Assembly (NCBI RefSeq): GCF_030323145.1
Contig: NZ_CP100470.1
Location: 1,798,001 to 1,862,000 of the forward strand
Source: Mesorhizobium sp. C432A
GTDB taxonomy: Bacteria; Pseudomonadota; Alphaproteobacteria; Rhizobiales; Rhizobiaceae
Length of the DNA: 64,000 bases
Direction: 5' to 3'
In this document: positions 28,057 through 36,131 of the stretch, piece by piece
Layout: the number at the start of each line of letters is the position of its first letter
Numbering within the stretch: the first letter of the stretch is position 1
Made by a program: the position numbers and the translations under genes
The notes under the pieces: generated by a model
What the model was told of the DNA's origin: nothing
Seen by the model: only the letters and a program-made list of their open reading frames with translations
The model's database searches: none

Positions 28057-28850
28057 ATGATCGAAACGGCAGATGGCGAGCCGGAATATGACGACGCCGC
28101 GATCCGCTTCCTCGAGGCGCTGTGGGGCGAGGGTTATCTGTCGCCGGGCCGACCCGACGAGGTCGACCGGGTGGTCGAAGGCCTGTCGCGCAAGACGATC
28201 CTCGACATAGGCTGCGGCTCCGGCGGCATCGCGTTGCATCTGATCGAGCGCCACGGTGCAGCCCATGCCACCGGCTTCGACATCGACGCCCGGTGATCGA
28301 GGCGGCCAGAACGCGGGCTGCTGCACGCGGGCTCTCAGACCGCGCCAGCTTCATCCAGGCGTCACCCGGAGCGCTGCCTTTCACCGATGGCGCCTTCGAT
28401 GTTGTGTTCTCCAAGGACGCGCTTTTGCATGTGCGTGACAAGGACGCGCTGTTTGCCGAAATCTTCCGCGTGCTGAAACCGGGCGGCGTCTTTGCCGCCT
28501 CCGACTGGCTGATCGGCCATGACGGCGAGCCGTCATCTGAGATGAAGGCCTATGTCGCGGCCGAAGGCCTGTCCTTCGCCATGGCCTCGCCGGCACGCTA
28601 TGCGCAAGCGATGCGCAGCGCCGGCTTTGCCGATGTCGCCGTCAGAGACCGCAATTCTTGGTATCGCAAGGTCGCGCGCGGCGAGCTGGAAAGGCTGAAA
28701 GGCCCGCTCTACCAGACGGCGGCAGCCGCAGTCGGAGCGGCCTATATCGACAAGAACATACGAACCTGGGAGGCCATGCAGAAGGTGCTTGACAGTGGCG
28801 AGCACCGTCCCACTCATCTTCGCGGGTGGAAGCCGGCTGTGGTGGGATAG
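28057..28850 (+). pseudogene. SAM-dependent methyltransferase with a frameshift
   Basis: The gene reads well in two frames that join near 28288-28293. The first frame gives the SAM-binding motif [20 protein letters not shown] and ends with a stop at 28294-28296. The second gives [36 protein letters not shown] and FRVLKPGGVFAASDW. One missing base (a C before CGGTGATC) would restore a single protein of about 264 residues. The family resembles small-molecule N-methyltransferases such as phosphoethanolamine methyltransferases. It is either a young pseudogene or a sequence error. It is the first gene of the plus-strand half of the amine cluster. Confidence 0.8.
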
Positions 28851-28856
28851 CCGGCA

Positions 28857-29558
28857 ATGTGGAGCATGACGGCACCGATGAAAGCTGCAGCGCGCGAAGA
28901 GCGATCCTCCGACACGTCTGGAAAAACCGAACCGGAAAAACGCGGCCGCAAGGCGTCGAAGGAGGTCAGGCAACAGCAGCTGATCGAAGCGACCATCGAT
29001 TCGCTGGCCAAGCGCGGTTATTCGGAAACGACGATGGCCGATGTCGCTGACGGCGCCGGCCTGTCGCGCGGCATCGTCAACTTCCATTTCGAGAGCAAGG
29101 AGAAGCTGCTCGTCGCCACGCTTGCCTATATGGCCGACGAATATGCGGCGCATTGGCGCGTCGCGCTGACCAAGGCCGGCGAGGATCCAGCCCGGCAGCT
29201 GCGGGCGCTGGTCGCCGCCGATTTCGACCGTTCGATCTGCAACAAGCGCAAGCTCGCGGCCTGGTGCGCGTTCTGGGGCGAGGCCAAGTCGCGGCCGACC
29301 TACCAGGCGCTGTGCGGCGCACGCGACGCGGCCTACCAGAAGATCTTCATCGACCTCTGTGCCACGCTCAAGCAGGGCGGTGGTTATGCCTATGAGCCGC
29401 AGGTGATGGCGCTCGCGCTCAGCGCCATGCTGGAGGGCTTGTGGCTGCGGCTGATGATGGGGACCGAGGACGTCACCCGTGAGAGCGCGCTGCAGGCGGC
29501 AAACGAATTCCTGTCGGCCGCCTTTCCGAAACACTACCGGCCGGGCAGCGGACGTTGA
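28857..29558 (+). CDS. TetR-family regulator, BetI-like
   Basis: A 233-residue repressor. After a charged extension of about 30 residues, the TetR helix-turn-helix (about 40-85) reads TTMADVADGAGLSRGIVNFHF. The C-terminal domain with CNKRKLAAWCAFWGEAKSRP and ALSAMLEGLWLRLMMG is characteristic of BetI, the choline-responsive repressor. No bet genes are nearby, so the effector is probably another quaternary or methylated amine. Inverted repeats TTGAA-N5-TTCA in front of both halves of the locus are its likely operators. ATGs at 28869 and 28881 are alternative starts. Confidence 0.85.
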   Translation: MWSMTAPMKAAAREERSSDTSGKTEPEKRGRKASKEVRQQQLIEATIDSLAKRGYSETTMADVADGAGLSRGIVNFHFESKEKLLVATLAYMADEYAAHWRVALTKAGEDPARQLRALVAADFDRSICNKRKLAAWCAFWGEAKSRPTYQALCGARDAAYQKIFIDLCATLKQGGGYAYEPQVMALALSAMLEGLWLRLMMGTEDVTRESALQAANEFLSAAFPKHYRPGSGR

Positions 29559-29616
29559 CAACAACCGGCAGATCCAAGCCGGAGCGAACAATCAAAAACA
29601 AAGAGGATGGAACAGC

Positions 29617-30699
29617 ATGAAAAGAATAACCCGACGCCTGACACTGACATTGGCGCTGACGGCGACGCTGGCTGGTTCGGCCGCGGCGATTGCGGTCGCC
29701 GCCGACAAGGACCTGATCGTGTTCGACTGGTCGGGCTATGAGGACCCGAGCTTTCACCCCAAATATGTCGAGAAGAACGGCGACTCGCCGACCTTCGCCT
29801 TCTTCGGCGACGAGGACGAAGCCTTCGAGAAAGTGCGCTCCGGTTTCAAGGCCGATCTTGGCCATCCCTGCTCGCAGAGCGTGACAAAGTGGCGTGAGGC
29901 GGGGCTGCTGCAGCCGCTCGACACCTCGAGGATCACCGGCTGGAAGGATCTCAATCCCGGCATCATGGCGATGAAGGATCTGGCCACCACTTCGGACGGC
30001 AAGGCCTGGTTCATGCCGTGGGACTGGGGCAACACCCAGCTCACCTACAACTCCGACAAGATCGACGCGAAGGATGTGCAGTCGCTGAAGGCCTTCGCCG
30101 ACCCCAAGTTCAAGGGGCGGGTCTCAATCGGCGACAATGTCGACGACGCCTATGCGCTGGCCAGCCTTGCCATCGGGCTCAAGGACTGGACCAAGATGAC
30201 GGACAACCAGTTCAAGCAGGCTTCCGACTTCCTGCGTCAGGTGCACAAAAATGTCCGCTCCTACTGGACCGATACCACCGACGTCGTGCAGTTGCTGAGC
30301 GGCGGCGAGGTCGATCTCGCCTGGGCATGGAACGATGCCACAGTACAATCCGTCGCTGCCGGTGTGCCGATCAAGTCCAAGAAGGATACGGACGAAGGCA
30401 TCTCGACCTGGGTCTGCGGCTACGTGCTGTTCAAGGACGCACCCGGCAATGTCGACAAGGCCTATGACTACCTCAACGCGATCAACGATCCCGAGACCGC
30501 CAAGGTGCTGGTCAAGGACTGGGGTTATGGCCAGGCCAACGCCAAGGGCATGGCCGGCGTCGACCCGGCGATCCTGAAAGAAAAGGGCTATGACGACGTG
30601 CAGAAATTCGTCGACAAGACCCTGTTCCAATCGCCCGTGCCGTCGTCGCTCAAGCTCAAGATGATCGCCGAATTCGAGAAGATCAAGGCAGGCTACTAA
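29617..30699 (+). CDS. ABC transporter substrate-binding protein, PotD-like
   Basis: A 360-residue periplasmic protein. A Sec signal peptide (cleavage near VAA-DKD) is followed by a type II binding fold: [44 protein letters not shown] and VDLAWAWNDATVQS. This is the spermidine/putrescine-binding class. The Trp/Asp-rich putative ligand pocket fits a cationic amine. A near-copy follows at 30816. The permeases of this transporter are missing from the window, and the only nearby ATPase is truncated. Confidence 0.87.
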   Translation: MKRITRRLTLTLALTATLAGSAAAIAVAADKDLIVFDWSGYEDPSFHPKYVEKNGDSPTFAFFGDEDEAFEKVRSGFKADLGHPCSQSVTKWREAGLLQPLDTSRITGWKDLNPGIMAMKDLATTSDGKAWFMPWDWGNTQLTYNSDKIDAKDVQSLKAFADPKFKGRVSIGDNVDDAYALASLAIGLKDWTKMTDNQFKQASDFLRQVHKNVRSYWTDTTDVVQLLSGGEVDLAWAWNDATVQSVAAGVPIKSKKDTDEGISTWVCGYVLFKDAPGNVDKAYDYLNAINDPETAKVLVKDWGYGQANAKGMAGVDPAILKEKGYDDVQKFVDKTLFQSPVPSSLKLKMIAEFEKIKAGY

Positions 30700-30717
30700 A
30701 GCTCTGTCCGGCCTCCT

Positions 30718-30748
30718 CCGTCTGCCTGTCAGTGCGCCGGGCAGACGG
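30718..30748 (+). promoter_or_regulatory. Intercistronic hairpin between the two binding-protein genes
   Basis: CCGTCTGCC and GGCAGACGG form a nine-base-pair stem with a 13-base loop. There is no T-run, so it is more likely an mRNA-stabilising hairpin for the upstream binding-protein message than a terminator. Confidence 0.5.
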
Positions 30749-30815
30749 TCTCGCCAAGGCCGCTGAAATTCCGTAACGTCGCCCGGCCGCTTTTCGCGAT
30801 GAGGAGTTTCGCGCC

Positions 30816-31892
30816 ATGAATTCCATGCTTCGCCGCCTCGCCCTTGCCGCTGCTCTTACAGTCGGCGCCGGCGCCGTGCTTGCTTATGCCGAAGGCGGCG
30901 GCGACCTCGTCGTGTTCGACTGGTCAGGCTATGAAGATCCGTTGCTGCACCCCGACTACACCGCCAAATACGGCGCCGAGCCGACCTTTGCTTTCTTCGG
31001 CGACGAGGAGGAAGCGTTCCAGAAGATGCGCGCCGGCTTCAAGGCCGACATCGCCCACCCCTGCTCGCAAAGCGTGACCAAGTGGCGCGCGGCCGGCATT
31101 CTGCAACCGCTCGACACCTCGCGGATCGCCGGCTGGAAGGATCTCAATCCCGGCATCATGGCGATGAAGGATCTCGCCGTCACCGCCGACGGCAAGGCCT
31201 GGTTCATGCCGTTCGATTGGGGCAACACTTCGCTGCTCTACCGCACCGACAAGGTCACGGCGGAGGAAGCGCAGTCGCTGAAGATTTTCGCCGATCCCAA
31301 ATTCAAGGGCCGCGTCACCATCGGCGACAATGTCGATGACGCCTATGCGCTGGCCAGCCTGGTCATCGGCCTCAAGGACTGGACCAAGATGACCGACGCG
31401 CAGTTCCAGGAGGCGTCCGCCTTCCTGCGTGACGTCCACAAGAACATCCGCTTTTACTGGACCGACGACACCGACCTCAACCAGGCCTTTACCGGCAATG
31501 AGGTCGACCTAGTCTGGGGCTGGAATGAGACCTTCGTGACGCTCAAGGGCCAAGGCATGCCGATCGCCATGAACCGCGACACCAGGGAAGGCATATCCAC
31601 CTGGGTGTGCGGCTATGTGCTGATGAAGGATGCGCCGGGCAAGCTCGATCAGGCCTATGATTTCCTCAGTGCGGTCAACGCGCATGCCGTGTCCGATTAC
31701 TTGGTCAAGACCTTCGGCTACGGCCACGGCAACAGCGCCGGGATGGCCGCGATCGACCATCAGGTGCTGAGCGACCGTGGCTTCGACAATCTCGACAAGT
31801 TCTTGGACAAGACGCTGTTCCAGCAGCCGGTGCCGCCTGAGCTCAAGCAGCGCATGGTCACGGAATTCGAGAAGATCAAGGCCGGCTATTGA
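30816..31892 (+). CDS. ABC transporter substrate-binding protein, PotD-like (tandem paralogue)
   Basis: A 358-residue paralogue of the preceding protein; by eye about two thirds of the positions are identical. A signal peptide ends near LAYA-EGG. The shared blocks include [26 protein letters not shown] and [14 protein letters not shown]. The pocket differs: WAWNDATVQS becomes [10 protein letters not shown] and MPWDWG becomes MPFDWG, so the two may bind related but different ligands. It overlaps the amine oxidase start by four bases. Confidence 0.87.
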   Translation: MNSMLRRLALAAALTVGAGAVLAYAEGGGDLVVFDWSGYEDPLLHPDYTAKYGAEPTFAFFGDEEEAFQKMRAGFKADIAHPCSQSVTKWRAAGILQPLDTSRIAGWKDLNPGIMAMKDLAVTADGKAWFMPFDWGNTSLLYRTDKVTAEEAQSLKIFADPKFKGRVTIGDNVDDAYALASLVIGLKDWTKMTDAQFQEASAFLRDVHKNIRFYWTDDTDLNQAFTGNEVDLVWGWNETFVTLKGQGMPIAMNRDTREGISTWVCGYVLMKDAPGKLDQAYDFLSAVNAHAVSDYLVKTFGYGHGNSAGMAAIDHQVLSDRGFDNLDKFLDKTLFQQPVPPELKQRMVTEFEKIKAGY

Positions 31893-33184
31893 GCGACAGG
31901 ACTGAAAGAACCGATGTCGTCATCGTCGGCGCCGGTTTCACCGGCCTGTCGGCTGCGCTTGAGCTGAGAAAGGCCGGCATCGATGTCGTGCTGCTCGAAG
32001 CACGCGACCGCGTCGGCGGCAGGGTCGAGGCTATTCGCAACGGGCTTGGCGAGCGCATCGACAGCGGCGGCCAGTTTTTCTGCGAAGACATGCCGGAGGT
32101 GACGGCGCTGGCCGCGTCCCGTGGCAAGGCCTTCGTCGAAACCTATGTGAATGGCGATTTCATCACCCATCCATCGCTGTCGGTCGAAGAGGCCGAACGG
32201 ACCTATCATGGCGCGATGGCAATCCGCGAGCGGATGAATGCGATCGAGCCGGACGATCCCTCGATCGCCGGCATGAGCGCTGCCGCCTGGCTCGAACGCC
32301 AGCCTGATCCCACTGACGCCAAGACGGCTTTCCGCTCGATGATCGAAGGCCTGTGGTGCCTGGCGATGGACAAGGTGCCGCTGTGGTACCTCATCGACAA
32401 TGACCGCCGCATCACCAACGAGATGCCCGAGCTGCAATATTCGCTGCTCGAAACCATGCAGTCGCTGGCCGAGGACATGGCGGGAGATCTCGGCGACAGG
32501 GTTTGGCTGAACGAACCGGTTACGCGCATCGAGCACGGGCCGCAACGGGTTCGTGCCGTCTCGGCGAGCAACTCCATCGAAGCGCGAAAAGTGCTGGTCG
32601 CGCTGCCGCCGGCGACGGCCGCGAAGCTGGATTTCGCGCCCGCTCTGCCGCCGGCTCTCGCAAAGGCGCTCGGTGTCTGGGAAAGCGGTGCGGTGATCAA
32701 GATCCTGGTGCGCTATCCCACGCCGTTCTGGCGCGAGCGCGACCTGTGCGGCATGGTGATGTGGCGCGACCTGCCGGGCCTGTTCGCCTGTGACGCCAGC
32801 AAGGATGCGCAACATGCCGCGCTGGTCGTCTTCGTCGGCGGACCGCTGGCCTTGCATTGGCGTCCGCTCGCGGACGCGGCGCTGCGTGCGGAGGTCACGG
32901 CAAGGCTCGTTGATGCCCTTGGCCCGGAGGCGGCCGATATTATCGATTTCAGCCAGCGCGACTGGATCGATGACCGCTGGAGCGGCGGCGCCTACAGCGA
33001 CCTTATTGTCGATGTGACGGCACGGGATGCCGAGCGCACGATCCGTGCCGGCGCAGATCCTGTTCATTTCGCATCGTCGGAACTGTCGCCGTCATTCCCG
33101 GGCTATGTCGAAGGCGCCATCGTGATGGGGCGGATCGCAGCCAAACAGATCGCGACGGAACTTAAAATTCTTAGTGGAGCATGA
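31889..33184 (+). CDS. Flavin-containing amine oxidase
   Basis: A 431-residue FAD enzyme of the monoamine/polyamine oxidase family: [21 protein letters not shown] with the ARDRVGGR motif, then the substrate domain and a C-terminal FAD-contact segment around [12 protein letters not shown]. The TTG start overlaps the stop of the binding-protein gene, so it is translationally coupled to uptake. It probably deaminates the imported amine. Its stop codon lies inside the 33177 repeat. Confidence 0.85.
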   Translation: MSDRTERTDVVIVGAGFTGLSAALELRKAGIDVVLLEARDRVGGRVEAIRNGLGERIDSGGQFFCEDMPEVTALAASRGKAFVETYVNGDFITHPSLSVEEAERTYHGAMAIRERMNAIEPDDPSIAGMSAAAWLERQPDPTDAKTAFRSMIEGLWCLAMDKVPLWYLIDNDRRITNEMPELQYSLLETMQSLAEDMAGDLGDRVWLNEPVTRIEHGPQRVRAVSASNSIEARKVLVALPPATAAKLDFAPALPPALAKALGVWESGAVIKILVRYPTPFWRERDLCGMVMWRDLPGLFACDASKDAQHAALVVFVGGPLALHWRPLADAALRAEVTARLVDALGPEAADIIDFSQRDWIDDRWSGGAYSDLIVDVTARDAERTIRAGADPVHFASSELSPSFPGYVEGAIVMGRIAAKQIATELKILSGA

Positions 33185-33227
33185 TCTTATTCCGAAAACC
33201 GGTTTCCACTTTTCGGGATCATGCTCA
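33177..33227. repeat. Palindromic intergenic repeat
   Basis: Inverted ends GAGCATGATC / GATCATGCTC enclose CCGAAAACCGGTTTCCACTTT. This is a repeat type I know to be very common in Mesorhizobium and related genomes. The amine oxidase and the converging Rieske-ABC gene both take their stop codons from it. Confidence 0.75.
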
Positions 33228-35012
33228 GTCCGCCATCGCCACCAAGGCCTCCGGATCGTAGCCGAGGCGGATCGAAGTGCCGACGGGGATATCGTCGGCG
33301 CCGAAGTCGTTGGTCTCGGTGACCGACAGTGGCTTTTCCAATCCGGGTATCTCGACGATGAGATGGGTGATCTCGCCAAAATAGTGGCGTTCGACCACCT
33401 TGCCGGCCACTTCGAATTTCGCCGTCGCGTTGTCCCACAGCACGCGCAATCGCTCCGGCCTGATGCCCAGCGTGGCGCCGCCGCCATTGCGCACGAAGGC
33501 TTTCGGCTTGTCGGTCCGGACGCGGCCGAAGCCCAGCGTGCCGACGACCAGCGAGGCGGCATTCTCCTCGACGATCTCAGCTTTTACGAAATTCATGCCG
33601 CCGAGGAAGTCGGCGACCTGGCGGTTGACCGGCCGCTGGTAGATTTCCTTGGGCGAGGCGACCTGGGCGATCTTGCCGCCGAACATTACGGCGATGCGAT
33701 CGGACATAGCGAGCGCCTCATACTGGTCATGGGTGACCAGCACGAAGGTGATGCCGACCGCCTGCTGCAGGCGGCGCAGTTCGACCTGCATCTGCTCGCG
33801 CAATTTCTTGTCGAGAGCCGACAGCGGCTCGTCGAGCAGCAGCACTTTGGGCCGCATCACCAAGGCGCGGGCGAGCGCCACGCGCTGGCGCTGGCCGCCG
33901 GAAAGCTCGGTGGCGAGGCGTTTGCCGAGGCCGGTGAGCGACACCTGCGCCAGCGCTTCCTCGACGCGGCGCTTTTCTTCCGTTCCTCCCAGCCTGAGCC
34001 GTTTCAGCCCATAGGCGACATTCTGCTCGACATTGAGATGCGGGAAGATGGCATAGCTCTGGAACACCATGTTGGTCGGCCGGCGGTTGGCCGGGATGCC
34101 TTCCATCGACTGGCCGCCCGACAGCGGGAACTCCTGATAGAACTGCACCGATTCCGGCATGATCGACAGCGCGTTGTTGGGGAAGATGCCGTAATAGATC
34201 CAGGCCCTGCGCAGATGCTCCGGCAGGTGTGAGGCATCGGGCGTGAGCTTGATGTATTCGCGCACGCTCCAGCGCCGGCCGGCATGCGGATTGTAGGTGG
34301 CAAACGAGCGCGACACGCCGTTGATGAACGGCTCGTCGAAATAGGTCGAGCCGTAGAGATCCTGCAGCGCCGGATGCGCCATGGCGACGTGGTAGCCTTC
34401 ATTGTCGACGTCGCGCACCGACTTCCAGTTGACCGGCGTTTTCTGTGTCCAGATGCCCCAGGACGGCACCATCTCGGCCACGTTGTAGTGTGCCATCTCG
34501 GCCTCGATCGGCTTCAACAGTTCGGCCACCGAAGGCTGCGGGCCGCCCTTGCGAAAGCGGACAAAGATGAAGCCCATCCATATCTCAAGGTCGAGCGGCA
34601 TCAGGCCGAATTCGGTCTTGTCGAGCTCGGGGAAGGAGCGCGGCCGGGCGGCGCCGCGCAGCGTGCCGTCGAGATTGTAGACCCAGCCATGGAACGGGCA
34701 GACCAGCGCGTTCTTGCAGGTGCCCTGGCTGTCGGCGACGACGCGGCTGCCGCGATGCCGGCACATGTTGTTGAAGGCGCGCACGACGCCGTCCTTGCCG
34801 CGCACGATGAGCGCCCGCTCGCCGACCACGTCCATAGTCAGATAGTCGCCGGCATTCGGCACGTCGCAGACATGGCCGGCGATCTGCCAATGGTTGCGGA
34901 AGACGTATTCCTTCTCAAGTTCGAGAAGCGCGTCGGAGTGATAACTCCAGCCCGGCAGACCCCGCCGGTCCCAATCATTGGGGATCGCCACGTCACGGAG
35001 ATGCGGGTTCAT
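33225..35012 (-). CDS. Chimeric gene: Rieske oxygenase N-terminus joined to a truncated ABC ATPase
   Basis: A continuous 595-codon frame made of two incomplete proteins. Residues 1-296 are a Rieske oxygenase alpha subunit of the quaternary-amine type: C84/H86 and C105/H108 bind the [2Fe-2S] cluster, and VRDVDNEGYHVAMAHP gives two iron ligands (H208, H213). The region carrying the third ligand is missing. From about residue 298 the sequence is a PotA-like ATPase: Q-loop FQSYAIFPHL, signature LSGGQRQR, Walker B LLLDEP, H-loop THDQ and a TOBE domain. Walker A is absent. Neither half should be active. The junction is near 34115-34125. This looks like a deletion that removed the Rieske C-terminus, the ATPase start and whatever lay between, probably the permeases, or an assembly error. 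Confidence 0.88.
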   Translation of the reverse strand: MNPHLRDVAIPNDWDRRGLPGWSYHSDALLELEKEYVFRNHWQIAGHVCDVPNAGDYLTMDVVGERALIVRGKDGVVRAFNNMCRHRGSRVVADSQGTCKNALVCPFHGWVYNLDGTLRGAARPRSFPELDKTEFGLMPLDLEIWMGFIFVRFRKGGPQPSVAELLKPIEAEMAHYNVAEMVPSWGIWTQKTPVNWKSVRDVDNEGYHVAMAHPALQDLYGSTYFDEPFINGVSRSFATYNPHAGRRWSVREYIKLTPDASHLPEHLRRAWIYYGIFPNNALSIMPESVQFYQEFPLSGGQSMEGIPANRRPTNMVFQSYAIFPHLNVEQNVAYGLKRLRLGGTEEKRRVEEALAQVSLTGLGKRLATELSGGQRQRVALARALVMRPKVLLLDEPLSALDKKLREQMQVELRRLQQAVGITFVLVTHDQYEALAMSDRIAVMFGGKIAQVASPKEIYQRPVNRQVADFLGGMNFVKAEIVEENAASLVVGTLGFGRVRTDKPKAFVRNGGGATLGIRPERLRVLWDNATAKFEVAGKVVERHYFGEITHLIVEIPGLEKPLSVTETNDFGADDIPVGTSIRLGYDPEALVAMAD

Positions 35013-35029
35013 AAAAAAGCTCTTCTTTT

Positions 35030-35047
35030 ATTGAATACTCATTCAAT
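35030..35047 (-). promoter_or_regulatory. Inverted-repeat operator before the Rieske fusion gene
   Basis: ATTGAATACTCATTCAAT, with arms ATTGAAT / ATTCAAT, lies 18 bases upstream of the start codon in an AT-rich stretch. It shares 13 of 15 core bases with the site at 27956-27970 and resembles operators of BetI-type repressors. Confidence 0.65.
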
Positions 35048-35515
35048 AAAACCATATTTTACATTGAAATGCAATGGCTTGTAGAAATCACAACTTTTCA
35101 AGTCGGCACAACAGGACCAGCTGAAAGCCAGAAAATCCCGGAATATCCGGGCGTTAACCGGGGGCGTGAAATAGCTGTCCGGCATGCGGATTTGGCCGTG
35201 CCGAGCTTGCAAACACGGCCCGCTCCGAGACGAAAATACCTGGCGTCCGCAAATTCGATCCGCAGTGTGAGCTTGTTCATAGTGCGGCCGACAGGAAGCG
35301 GGCTTGGTGCGTTCGCGGCCCGCCTGTCGTCAACATTTGATTGCCCGGATGAAACAGCTTCGCAAACGCATCTTGCCGTCGGCACATGACCGGATCTGTC
35401 CGGATATGCCCGAATTTCTTGTTTCAAACCTGTTACGCGGGCAAGCCAAGCGCATCATTCGCCCGTTACCAGGCGCGCTTAGGTTCGTTTCATAAGAAAA
35501 CGAAGGGGAGCAGCA
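35048..35515. other. Intergenic region without a recognisable gene
   Basis: About 470 bases between the divergent Rieske fusion and the 35516 gene. The first 60 bases are AT-rich, as expected for a promoter. Open frames on both strands here have no ribosome binding site and no family resemblance. Confidence 0.6.
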
Positions 35516-35896
35516 ATGCATACGAAAGTCGAGATCACTAGCAACGAACGACGCGCCAAACTGGCACTGCGTCAGCGCGCCAGCGACCATCCGGTTGCGA
35601 TGTTCTCCATGCTGGGCGCCTGCGCTCTGGCCGTCATGTTCCTGACACCGGCTTCCGGTCCGGCTTTTGCTTCGCTCAACCCGCCGGCCAATGTTGTCCA
35701 GGGCGCGCCGACCACCATCAAGACCGCCCGGCTGCCGGAGCCGGAAATCGATTTTGCCTGCCAGGGTCAGGCCTGGGGCGCCGAGAGCGCGGAGTGCCTG
35801 CGCGTCATCGCCGCCCAGTCCGGCGTGCACAAGGCGCGTTCCGTCCGCATGATCGCCAACGCAGCGCCGCTGACCACGACACCCAACGTTTTCTGA
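35516..35896 (+). CDS. Hypothetical exported or membrane-anchored protein
   Basis: A 126-residue protein with one hydrophobic segment (about 27-52, FSMLGACALAVMFLTPASGPAF) that may be a late signal peptide or an anchor. It is followed by a short domain with two cysteines (DFACQGQAWGAESAECLRVI). AAGGGGAGCAGCA precedes the ATG, and an intrinsic terminator follows. I recognise it only as a rhizobial-type conserved hypothetical. Confidence 0.65.
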   Translation: MHTKVEITSNERRAKLALRQRASDHPVAMFSMLGACALAVMFLTPASGPAFASLNPPANVVQGAPTTIKTARLPEPEIDFACQGQAWGAESAECLRVIAAQSGVHKARSVRMIANAAPLTTTPNVF

Positions 35897-35929
35897 ACCT
35901 CCCGAGCGCTTCCTCCCGCGCTCGTTCTT

Positions 35930-35967
35930 GGCTCCCGCCGCTTCCCTCGGTCGGGAGCCTCTTTTTT
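35930..35967 (+). terminator. Intrinsic terminator
   Basis: Stem GGCTCCCG / CGGGAGCC with a 14-base loop followed by TCTTTTTT, about 35 bases after the stop of the 35516 gene. Confidence 0.85.
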
Positions 35968-36111
35968 AGGGCCTATCGATATTCGGGTGAGGCCGGCCTG
36001 CGCATGGAGGTTCCCTGCGCTTCCGGTGCTCGCGTACTTCAAGTACGCTCCGCTCCGGTTCTCGGGAACCACCATTCTCGACTCCGCCTGACCCGAATCT
36101 CGATAGACCCT
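35968..36111. repeat. Long palindromic repeat element
   Basis: A 144-base element. The outer arms are AGGGCCTATCGATATTCGGG and CCCGAATCTCGATAGACCCT (imperfect), the inner arms GGTTCCC / GGGAACC, and the centre GCGTACTTCAAGTACGC. It can fold into one long hairpin. It has no coding content and looks like a miniature mobile or REP-like intergenic element. Confidence 0.7.
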
Positions 36112-36131
36112 ACGTGGGTGCTTCGGAAAAC

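Noticed and set aside
35069..35427. Open frames on both strands in the 35-kb intergenic region
   Set aside because: No ribosome binding sites, no family resemblance, and they overlap each other completely.
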